From Apteryx mantelli (taxonomy: Eukaryota; Chordata; Aves; Apterygiformes; Apterygidae), in the NCBI RefSeq assembly GCF_036417845.1, contig NC_089978.1, forward strand, positions 136,828,288 to 136,892,287: a stretch of 64,000 bases of DNA, read 5' to 3'. Under the pieces are notes generated by a model. It did no database searches and was not told the DNA's origin. It worked only from the letters and a program-made list of their open reading frames with translations. Of this stretch, positions 33,401 through 45,400 are shown one piece after another; within the stretch, counting starts at the first letter, position 1; each line of letters opens with the position of its first letter. The position numbers were made by a program, and so were the translations under genes.

Positions 33401-36400
33401 TTTGATCCTTTTTTGGCAAAAGTCTCGTTTAAGTATGCTTAACTGTGACCAATTACTGAGACGGTGTACTTGGGCAACTGTCAACTGCAGTTGAAGAATG
33501 GGGAAATCTATTCCCTCTTTCCCTAAACTTTCAAGTTAATCCAAATCTGGGTATCAAAGTACACCTCTTCATTATCAAAAGCCTTATTTTTTTGGATGCA
33601 AAAAGCATCCTTAGTGTGACAAATCTTACTATTCAGTTTCTTGATTCCCCCTGACAGTTATCCACCTGGTGCCTTTTCTATTTGGGGGATAAATTCTGTA
33701 GTGTACTGAAATTGGGTGATATGAGGGATACCAATTAATACAAGGTTAATACACGGGCTACTTGATGGAGTTGAAAGGAGCAGCAAGTAGGAGAGCTTGA
33801 GTGAGAGAGAGAATTTTGTTACTTTAGGTTCCAGCTTCTGTTCACTTTTGGCTTTACAAGGAATATGTCTTCCCCTTTCCTGTCCCCTTCTGTTACAAGT
33901 GTATGTAACTTTTAGTTACCACTCATGCTGGTCTTTGCCAACTGATAAAGTACAGAGAGAAAAGACTGTTGTTTTGGATTATTTTCAAAATATAAGCAGG
34001 CAATCTATCACCCTAAGACCTTCTTCTTTGAAGAGTTTATTGTTATTTTCTAGCACTTGAGATTGTGCCAGACACTTCAGATATGGTCTGTGTTCAAATG
34101 GCTTGTATTCTCTATAGGGGGAGGAAAAGAATCATTACATTCAGAATGAAGAAATTTTAAGAAATTTCAGATTTGGATCCTCAAGTAGCTTTGTAATTTG
34201 ATTAGAATTTAAACTGATATATGCAAACAAGAGTGAGTGCGATCAAGTCCTTCAGTACTTTTGCTCTGTCTGGCAGATTCTTAAGTTTTGTATGCTAAAA
34301 GTGATGATGCCAAGATTCACAGCTGATGATCACTTTCATATGTGCCTAACAATCATGCGATTGAAATCTGACTTGCATAGGTGAGGTGATCAAAGCATGG
34401 GACATTGCCGTGGCAACTATGAAGGCTGGAGAAATCTGTCGGATTACATGTAAGCCAGAATACGCCTATGGCTCTGCTGGGAGCCCCCCAAAGATACCTC
34501 CCAATGCTACACTGATTTTTGAGGTGAGTGGGAGACAGTCACTAAAACTGTACACTTCAAAAACAGTTACAACAAAAGTGTCTTACTGTAGAAAATGTGT
34601 GATGTAATGTGCTGTGCAACACATAGTTAACCTATTATTTCATTATTTAGAAAGACTGTAGCTGAACAGTTCCTTTTAATGAAATCAGTACAGAATAATT
34701 CTTGTGTCTCAGAATTCAGGATCATCATGTCACAGCTGGATATGAACGTTAGCCTGTTATCCCAGGTAGTCAATCTTGTATTTTTGGAGCAAGAGGCTGG
34801 AGGAGCAAACAATTACAACAACTGTACTGGGTCAGGCCAAAGGTTCGTCCTTCCCCGTGTTGTCTGTGACAGTGGCCATTAATAGGTGTATAAGTTCTAA
34901 TGAGGTTTAAGAAGTGTGGAGTGGCATTGCAACTTGTGGTTGTAAATCTGCTAATGCTAAAATCTGGCAATACAAGTTGGTATTGGACAGCATGATGAGA
35001 TATACATGTCTTGTTTTACAGTAGATCCTACATTCTGCAGCTAGGGATCCTACATTACAGAAGGTCTCAGTGTGCTTTTAAACAGGAGTGTTACGTTTTC
35101 AAAAAAAAAAAAAAAAAAGAAAGAAAATATGATCCACTAAGGAAGGGGGTGCAAAACAGAGATGTACTGGTGATTTGGAAGGTTTGGGGTTCCCTTATTC
35201 TGGAGTTTTTAAAATATTTGAATGTTTCTCTCTTAGGTTTGATCTGACAATTAAAAAAATGATTCCATATAGGAAAATGAAGGTTGAAAAAAGGTGTAAA
35301 AGGCAGGTTGTTAAATATTTTTCAACAGAGGTGGAGAGCTGTATATCATGATTTCACTTAACACATGAGTAAATACAACTGTCTGCTCATAGGCTTGTTT
35401 TTCTTCTGTTTTTATGGATGCCTTACAAGGGGAGCCTGTGGATTCCCAAGGCTTTGTATTTTTTACCAACTGGCTGAAAACTTTCAATGGAAGACTCTCA
35501 GGCTAAGGTTGTGAAGTAGTTGAAAAAAAACAAAAATTTTTTATTCTGTTTTCATTTTGCAAGACTCAAAATAACCATACTTATGTTAAACTTTATTTCA
35601 ACAATAGAAAAGGCAATTAGTGTCCTCAGTCTTGTATTTTTCATATATATGTATGTGTGGGTGGGTTGGTGAGCATTTTTTTCATTTTTTGTTTTGTTTG
35701 GGTTTTTTTTTTGTAACATTAACACAATCTTTTATGAGCTGCTCAGGAAAAAAAGATAACTAGGCTGTGTAAACTGCTAAAATCTATATATTTGAACAGC
35801 CATGAAAGTATGAAGTCTGTTTTCTATAAGACCAGAACATTTTAGGAATCCTTGAAACGCCATAAAAAACAGTTGTTCAGATTCAGGTTGTGTGGTGAAG
35901 ACCAAAGTCTTTCTGTGGCTCCAGGCTTCATTGATCAATCTTACTGTCACAAGCTCATTTGAATATACTTGACCATGAGACAGATCCAGCAGTCTTGAGT
36001 TTGGTGTCTGGGTAACACTAGTTTTACAATTCACATGAAGAGTTCATCTCCTCAGAGGTGAACTCCAAGTATCATCTTAGTATCTTAATAAGCATGGAGC
36101 TGGTTAGGATGAGTGTTTCTTAAATTCTGTCCTCTACTGGGGAGGTTACTTTTCAAGAAACCATGTCAGGTGCCTTCTCTGCCAAGGGTGGTGGAAATAG
36201 CAGTTCTCTTCTGTATTGCTTCAGTAGAGTAGTTTCTCAGAATGCTGAGACCTGTGTTTGATTTCTCATAGTTAGAGAATAATACCAAAGCTCTCCTGGA
36301 GCATGCCCTGACAAACAGCCTGTACAGTGTTCTGGGAGGATATATTTTTCTCATTTTTGAAACTATTCCATTTTCCAAGAAATGCTTCAAAATTAATTGG

Positions 36401-39400
36401 GCTCAAGAGGAGGAGGATGGACTTTTAAAGTATGGGGTTTTTTGTTTGTTTGTTTTAAGCACTTAACCAGTGGAATAGACTCATACTTTTAAGGTGCTTA
36501 CTCTGGGGGCATGAGGGTTCTTGAGTTCTGTTTGATTGCTCTGAGATTGTTTTATCCAAAAACTGAGGAAGGTAAAAACAGTTCTTGGAGTAGGGATCGG
36601 AAGCCAATTTAATTCTAAATGGAAATGATGAGTATCTATTAAAGGTAAAGTAATCAGTGTTGGATACTTGTATTTTTATTTCATTTTTCCATGAACTTGT
36701 GGGTAATAGCATTAGAGATGTATTTTTTTGTGGAAGGATTCAAAAAATACTGCCAGAAAGTAGTATGCCAGGCCCCCAAAGGATGAGCACTTGCTCATTT
36801 CAGGTATGCCAAAATTAATATTATTTGTGCAGTTAATGGTTCAAGAATAATGACTTGTGAACCTCATCTTAAAAACAGGGTTTCTTATAAACCTAAAGAT
36901 AGTCACAGTTCATTTGTATTTGATTGAGCTACACACATGCTGGAATGCACAGTTCTGTGTGCTTTACACCAAGGTAAGTGATACTAAGTGTAACACAGGA
37001 CCAGATTGAAAGGGGAGATAAAAACAGCTCTTGTTCTCCTTCTGCTCACTCTGCTGTCCATGCATGCTGTCTAAAAGCTCAGACTTTCTACCTTGACTGC
37101 ATGGCTGCATAATAAAGCATTCATAAGGGCTTAGTCAGTAGCACACAGGATGGCTACTTAGTTTTTCTTCAACAGTAGATGGTACCTAACCTTTTGATTA
37201 AATAGAAGTACAATTGCAACAAGGGATTTTTCTTCCGAGTACTGCTGAGAAGTACGGAGCTTATCTGATGCAGTCTTGGATTAAATTGGCCCACTCTGTA
37301 GCATTATAAGCTAACAGTTCAGTAAACCACCTATTTAGCTTTGTGGGCTGAAAATTCCAACATGAATCACCTTTCGGTTGAGGTGAAAAGCCTTCTTTCT
37401 AGGTAACTTGTGCAAAATGAGAAGTAGCTGTCCTGAGGTGACTTAGCTTGTTTCAGTCCGAATATTATTTGGGATTAGATATTCATCAAAATACAAAGTG
37501 GGACTTGTTGTGATGAATATCCAATTCCTTTTGTATTCCAGGTATCTGTAAGTCCACTGTCATGAACCTCCACAGCAGTAACCTTGAGCTTTTTTTTTTT
37601 TTTTAAACAATGTACTTAGTCTAAACAATGCTGATTATAATGGCTTGATCTCTTGTGCTCTTTTTACCATTGTCTTACTCAAACATACGATAGCAAAACT
37701 TGTTTTTAGTTTTCTTAATTTCATAGCAGTAATGACAAGTTTCTCTTTTGTGACTGGACAGTTTTTCCATCTTGTCCTGTACTCCCATTTCAAACTATGA
37801 TTTGCACTAAAGACTTTGAAGAGCATGTGAAGTTTCAGGCTGGATAGTCATCTCTTTTACATTAACATCAGCTCTTACAAATTCTAAACAATTTGTTGCA
37901 GCAACAATTTTAGATTAAAGGTGGGCCAGATCTCCCTTTTTTATTGTAAAGTACCTTATTTACATTTCTTTGTTAGCAACTAAATTTAGTCATCTTGGTT
38001 TCTTCTTTGTTTTGGAGATGATTTTTTTTCTGAAGTGATCCCACAATACACAAAGGTCAAACTAGAGGGGAAAATACAACAGGCTTAAAATGAGAACAGT
38101 AATTGTATTGAGATATGCAAGCAGGAATGACACAGAAGTTTTGAAACTATTGTCCTCTAGCACAAGAGTAAGAGGTTGAAGAAATGAGTAGGGAAGAGCT
38201 GAAATCTGAGCAGAAATGATGTTTTTGAATTTGCTTTAATATTGCAGGACAAGCATTAGAAATCAGTTTGGGCTCAATTCTGAGCCCTTTGAAGTTGATT
38301 TGAGTTTGACTGCAGGTGGAAGGGTATGATCAAGCATTAAGGGAAGGATCTCATTTGTATTTAATTTTCCTCCTCCTTTTCTCCATGCGTTACTTAGACC
38401 TTTTTTTGCCTCTTGGATACCATGGCACTACTGATGATTCTGCTCATACTAGACTCTAGCCTGACAGCATGTGAAGGCTGATGATCAATGCATTAGCACT
38501 GATTGGCAGGTGTAAGCAAATCCTTTCTGGCTTTCTGCTGTATTTTTCATATGTTCAAAAGACATTTTCCTTGGCCGGGGGGGGGGGGGGGGGGGGAGGA
38601 GGAATCCTGCATGCAGACATGAGCAAAAATGCTATTAAAGCCTGTAGGAGAAAGGGACAATTTTCTCCATAGTAGTCTTTAAGCATTGTGGGTCATTTAA
38701 GCTTTATTCAGAGGCTAGGCTCACACAGTCCTTTCCATTAAAGATCTTCTCTAATTTATAGTTTTCAGGGCTTTGTTCTCCAGCATCCTCCATCTCTAAA
38801 GGTCTGAATATAATCTAAGATATTTCATCATGTTTCCATCTAGTATCAACTTAATACAGTAGCTGCATAGCCTTAGCTATCTAATATCTTACAGAACCTT
38901 GGATCATCATGCCTAAGATAGTGCCTGCCTAAACAGTTACAGTTCTAAAGATCTCTGGAGAATGAATTCCGTGAGTTATTGAATTGATGCGAATAAATGC
39001 AGGTGTTTTCTTCTCTCTGCAGATAGAGCTGTTTGAGTTTAAGGGGGAGGACCTCACTGATGATGAAGACGGTGGCATAATCCGAAGAATCCGTAAGAAA
39101 GGGGAAGGCTACTCCAAGCCCAATGAGGGTGCACTTGTAGAGAGTAAGTCAGTTACATGAATAGTAACTGGGCTAACCACGTGGGAGGGCAGAACCTTTT
39201 TACCACCCACAACTCTGTCTTGAGAGAGAGGAATACCTGGCTTCTCTTTCCCTTACTAAGTAACTTAGGAGCCAGGCTAGAGTAGCCTTTCATTCTCTTG
39301 TTCCTGGAGAGGTTTAAATTTTCCAGCAGGGATTGAACTTGTGCTCTTCAGAGATTCTGAGTCTGCTCAGGTGCTCACTTGACCAAAAAAGCTAGATAAG

Positions 39401-42400
39401 TCTAATAATGTATTTTCATTTTCTGAGAAACAAGAGGGGAAGTAGTTCTGGCATTTGTTGTTGGAGTGAAAAGAAAACTTGAATTAAAAAAAAAGGGGGG
39501 GGGGTTGCTGGCTTTAGCCAGTGTTTCCAGTTGCTAATACTTGCTTGGGTAGCTACTTTCAAGGAAGACGACTATTTAGATGGAGAATTTGTCATTCCCT
39601 GTATTACCTGTGCTACCTGCCGCTCACTATGCAGGTATCTTCTGATTTGTCTCTGGCTTGTTTTGTTTTTTGTGACCAGTCCAATTTGAAGGCAGATATG
39701 GAGATCGCATGTTTGACAGGCGGGAGTTGCAGTTTGAGATTGGAGAAGGTGACAATTATGATCTGCCTCATGGTCTGGAGAAAGCAATTCAGAAAATGGA
39801 GAAATTGGAGGAATCTGTGTTCTATCTCAAACCCAAGTGAGCTATTTCTGATCTTTTTGATATTTGAAGAGTGTATACTATGCATCTGGCAAGAAAGAAG
39901 TAGCATTCTGTAAAGTCTTTCAGCTTAATCTAATACCATATTAAAGACTTGGTCAGGCCCAAAAGTTTAATGTATGGGAAGTATGAAACTCATTACTTAA
40001 CTGCTAGATTGAGTAGCAAAAAAAAAAAGACCTTAGTCTTTATAGTGTTAATACTAGTGAATATTAAAACAAATACTGTTGTTCTGTTTTTGTAACCTTG
40101 TAATAATGCTGTATAGACATCCCAGACTTGCATGTTTTCTTTGCCTCTAGCTTCTGATGTACAAGCATGGCTATCTGGACAGCTTCAGAGCAGTTTTCTT
40201 CTCTATCTTACAGCTATGGTTTTGGAAGTGCTGGGAAGGAGAAATTTCATATTCCTCCAGATGCAGAGCTACAGTATGAAGTGAAGCTCAAAAGCTTTGA
40301 AAAGGTGGGAATGAGAGATGAAGTCTCAAACAGATTGGGAGGTAGGGAAGAGGTGTTGAACTCAAACAAGAAAGATGAATCTTTGAACTCTGATCTGAAG
40401 TATGGAAGCTACAGCTGTAGTGACAACACACAGAGTACTTGGCTGAAATTGCCCTTGTTCTTACTGAATCCCTGTCTTTTGTGGTCAGTGTCTCTTCTGG
40501 TCTAGCCCAGTTTCCGTTTTCTTCAGTAGCAGTTCACAACTCTCCTTTGCCAAACCTATCTTTACCATACCTGTTAGTGAGAAACAGCATAGCCACGTGG
40601 ATTTCCCCCAGAAGTTGCATCCTTGACTTGAACTCTTTATTTTTGTTTAGGCTAAAGAATCTTGGGAAATGAACACGGAAGAGAAGCTGGAACAAAGCTG
40701 CATTGTGAAGGAGAGAGGCACTCAGTACTTCAAGGTAAATTACAGCCTCCAAGTTCTGTTAGCATTTCTTAACTCATGTCATGAGTTGGTAATGATGATC
40801 TACAGTTTGTCATTTCAGAGTGCTGTTCATGGTATCCTCAGATAGCCTCAGATAGGATTGCACTATCCAAGTATTAGCTGCTCTGCAGGGCTAGCTTTTC
40901 TTTTTTTCCCCTCTCCCCCTCAAAGCTGTTTGCTGTACCTAGAGGTAGCTTTGGGGCATACACTGAGTAGTGGCAAGGTTACAGTATTTGAAGCTGCTGC
41001 TATGAGATAGTGCTGTGAATGAGAAAAATTCATTTAGGGTACAGATGTGTGGAGAAGCTGTGCTTTAAAAGATTTGACCAGCTCATGACAGGCTTTTTCT
41101 GGAAGACTCCCATGATCTTCCTGGTGCAGTGGTAGCCCTGATGTTTTGAGATTGCCTCATCTTCCTTTGTATTTAAAGTTGAGTATAAGGTGGGAGCTCA
41201 GAGCAAAGTATCTGTGCTGGCCTATACCCGCAGCTTTAGTGGGTAGTATGATTCCTAAAGAGTTTCTGGCCCTATGCAGGAATTGCTGACAAATACTGTA
41301 TATTGTTTGATGATAGAAGTTAGTTTGTTTACTTAAAATTGTTTTCTCTGAGGTATGGCTCAAGGTAAGCAGAAGGGGCAAGAGGCAGATAAAGGTTATT
41401 GTCATGAGCTGTGTGGATATTTAAACTGCTGTGTTTACAGGAGGGGAAATACAAACAAGCAACATTACAGTATAAGAAGATTGTGTCATGGCTGGAGCAT
41501 GAATCAGGAGTTTCTGATGAGAATGATACAAAAGCCAAGAGCCTGAGGCTTGCTGCCCACCTTAATCTAGCTATGTGCCATCTCAAGCTGAAGGAATACT
41601 CCCAGGCTTTGGAAAACTGCAACAAGGTAGTAAGAGTTTTTGTATTCTTAAACTCTGTCAGTTTGCTTGTGCAGCTTATCCCTCACTTTAGCAATTTAAG
41701 GGAGACCAGACCTCATGCTGTTCAGCCTATCTTACCAACTGGTGCTTTGGTAGTACCAAATACACAATGTACAAATATTCTACAATACATTTTCGTCATT
41801 ATTCTTGGAATATCTTTTAATAACTTGCTGCTGTATTAACTGAGAACATTCAAGCATTTAGAAAGTAAAAACAGGGAGACGAGGCAAAGACAGTGGTGTT
41901 GGCAAAGATCAAAGAGCTGGTAATAGACCAGGATTAAATATCTGATTTCCTGGTTCTCTGTCTGAAGTCCTACTCTATTCAACCCTCTCTTATTAGTAAG
42001 CCCCGAATTCCAGGAGAGATGTACTTCAGAATCAAAGTCCAGTTTCTAGGCGTCTCTGGTGATTTGGCTGGATTTTATTTTAAAAAAAATCGTGCATTAA
42101 TTGTTTATGCAGGCACTTGAACTGGATAGCAGCAATGAAAAAGGCCTCTTCCGACGTGGGGAAGCCCACCTGGCTGTTAATGACTTTGAATTAGCCCGGA
42201 ATGATTTCCAGAAAGTGATACAACTTTACCCAAGTAACAAAGCTGCCAAAGTGCAACTAGTAACTTGTCAGCAAAAAATACGGGAGCAGCATGAGAAAGA
42301 GAAAAAGATGTATGCCAACATGTTCCAAAGGCTTGCGGACAAAGACTTTAAGGTAAGCAACACTACTCCAGAAAACTGCAAGGTTTGATGTCAAGTGTTA

Positions 42401-45400
42401 GGCAAAGAATAGTGAGTTTTTATTGTATTCAGCTTACTTTTTAGTACAGATAAATAGCACAATGGGAGAGCACTGAAGTAGCTGCCTCTGAAAAATGGGA
42501 ATAGCCAATGCTCTCATGATTTTCAGGCTGTCCTGCCTGAACAAGACAACTAGCAGTACCAAGCGTTGCACGGGATGCTTTTACTTCATTTCAGCTAATC
42601 TTTCAGCAAAGCACTGTTAATATCAGTGAGCAATTGAAATGATGAGATGCAAACATGATAACGTTCAAGAACTGAAAGAAGCACCTTTTCTCCTTAAACT
42701 GATTGTTCTAAAGAATCACAGAATCACAGAATCGCTGAGGTTGGAAGGGACCTCTGGAGATCATCTAGTCCAACACCCCTGCTCAAGCAGGGTCACCTAG
42801 AGCACATTGCACAGGATTGCATCCAGGTGCGTTTTGAATATCTCCAGAGAAGGAGACTCCACCACCTCTCGGGGCAACCTCTTCCAGTGCTCTGTCACCC
42901 TCACAGTCAAGAAGTTTCTCCTCATGTTCAGATGGAACTGTCTGTGTTTCAGTTTGTGCCCGCTGCCTCGCGTCCTGTCGCTGGGCACCACTGAAAAGAG
43001 TCTGGCTCCATCCTCTTGACACCCTCCCTTCAGATACTTGTACATGTTAATAAGATCTCCTCTCAACCTTCTCTTCTCCAGGCTAAACAGGCCCAGCTCT
43101 CTCAGCCTTTCCTCATAAGAGAGATGCTCCAGTCCCCTAATCATCTTTGTAGCCCTTCACTGGACTTGCTCCAGTAGTGCCACATCCCTCTCGTACTGGG
43201 GAGCCCAGAACTGGACACACTACTCCACATGTGGCCTCAGCAGGGCTGAGTCGAGGGGGGGGGGGGAGGCTCACCTCCCTCCACCTGCTGGCAACACTCT
43301 TCCTGATGCACCCCAGGATACCATTGGCCTTCTTGGCCACAAGGGCGCATTGCTGCCTTGTGCTTAACTTGGTGTCCAGCAGCACTCCCAGGTCCTTCTC
43401 TGCAGAGCTGCTTTCCAGCAGCTCAGCCCCCAGCCTGTCCTGCTGCAGGGCCTTATTCCCCCCCTCGGTGCAGGACCCTGCAATTGCCTTTGAACTTCAG
43501 GAGGTTCCTGCCTGCTCATCTCGCCAGCCCCCTCTGACCGGCAGCATGGCCCTCTGCTGCATCAGCCACTCCTCCCCGGTTTGTATCATCAGCAAACTTG
43601 CTGAGGAGGCACTATGTCCCTTCAGCCAGGTCGCTGATGAAGTTGAGCAAGACTGGACCCAGTACTGACCCCTGGCGTGGCGACGCTAGCTACGGGCCTC
43701 CAACTAGATTCTGCACCACTGATCACAACTCTGAGCTCTGCCATTCAGCCAGTTCTCAATCCACCTCACTGTCCACTCATCTAACCCACACTTCCTGTGC
43801 TTGTCTATGAGGATGCTATGGGAGACAGTGTCAAAAGCCTTGCTGAAGTCTAGGTAGACAACATCCACTGCTCTCCCCTCATCTACCCAGCCAGTCATTC
43901 CATCATAGAAGGCTATCAGATTGGTTAGGCATGATTTCCTCTTGGTGAAGCCATGCTGACTACTCCTGATCACCTTCTTTTCCTCCACATGCTTGGAGAT
44001 GGCTTCCAGGATGAGCTGCTCCATCACCTTTCGAGGGATGGAGGTGAGCCTGACTGGCTTGTAGTTTCCTGGGTCCTCCTTCTTGCCCTTTTTGAAGACT
44101 GGGGTGACATTGGCTTTCTTCCAGTCCTCGGGCACCTCTCCTGTCCTCCAGGACCTTGCAAAGATGATGGAGAGTGGCTTAGCAATAACATCCGCCAGCT
44201 CCCTCAGCACTCGTGGGTGCATCCCATCAGGGCCCATGGATTTGTGGGTGTCAAGTTTGCTTAAATGATCTCTAACCCACTCCTCCTCCACCAAGGGAAA
44301 GTCTTCCTCTCTCCAGACTTTCTCTTTTGCCTCCAGGATCTGGGGTTCCTGAGGGCTGGCCTGAGCAGTAAAGACTGAAGCAAAGAAGGCATTAAGTAAC
44401 TCTGCCTTCTCTGCATCATTCGTCACCAGGGCACCCACCCCATTCAGCAGCAGGCCCACATTTTCCCTAGTCTTCCTCTTGCTACTGATGTATTTGAAGA
44501 AGCCCTTCTTCTTGTCCTTGACATCTCTAGCCAGATTTAATTCCAAATGGGCCTTAGCCTTCCTCGTCGCATCCCTGCATACTCTGACAACGTGCCTATA
44601 TTCCTCCCAAGTGGCCTGTCCCCCTTTCCACTTTCTGTATACTTCCTTCTTCAGGTTGAGTTTTGCCAGGAGCTCCTTGCTCAGCCATGCAGGCCTCCTG
44701 CCTCCTTGCTCATAGCGATGCTCCGATCTTGAGCTTGCAGGAAGTGATGCTTGAAAGTAACCAGCTCTCTTGGGCACCCCCCGCTCCTTCTAGGGCCCTA
44801 ACCCATGGGATTCCTCCAAGTAGGTCCCTGAAGAGGCCAAAGTTTGCTCTGCTGAAGTCCAGGGTTGCGATCCTACTTGGTGCCCTGCTGCCTCCTCGCA
44901 GGATACTGAACTCCACCATCTCATGGTCACTGCAGCCAAGGCAGCCCCCGACCTTCACATCTTCCACCAGTCCTTCTTTGTTTGTTAGTATGAGGTCCAG
45001 CAGCACACCTCTTCTTGTTGGCTCCTCCACCACCTGTGTCAAGAAGTTGTCACCAATGCTCTGCAGGAACCTCCAGGACTGTTTGTGCCTAGCTGTGTTG
45101 TCTTTCCAGCAGATATTGGGGTGGTTGAAGTCCCCCATGAGAACCAGGGCCTGGGATCGTGAGGCTACTTCCAGCTGTCTGTAGAAGGCCTCATCGACTT
45201 CCTCATCCTGATCAGGTGGCCTGTAGTAAACACCCACAACAGTGTCACCCATGCTAGCCTGCCCTTTGATCCTTACTCATAAGCTCTCGACTTGCTCTTC
45301 AGCCACCCCGAGGCAGAGCTCAATACATTCCAGTTGCTCTCTCACATAAAGAACAGTCTGTTTTGGTGTCTGCATGGTCCATTCATGCCTCTTGTACTGA

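Larger units (their letters stand above)
34524..39022. other. FKBP4: FKBP4 intron 3
   Basis: A 4.5-kb intron without recognised genes. It contains a repeat relic at about 34820-34886, an 18-A tract at 35101-35118, T-rich microsatellite-like stretches near 35643-35715, and a 20-G homopolymer at 38577-38596. Confidence 0.6.

Noticed and set aside
43704-44777. 357-codon minus-strand open frame as a host gene
   Set aside because: It is CR1 reverse transcriptase, ending in a frameshifted, decayed 3' part.
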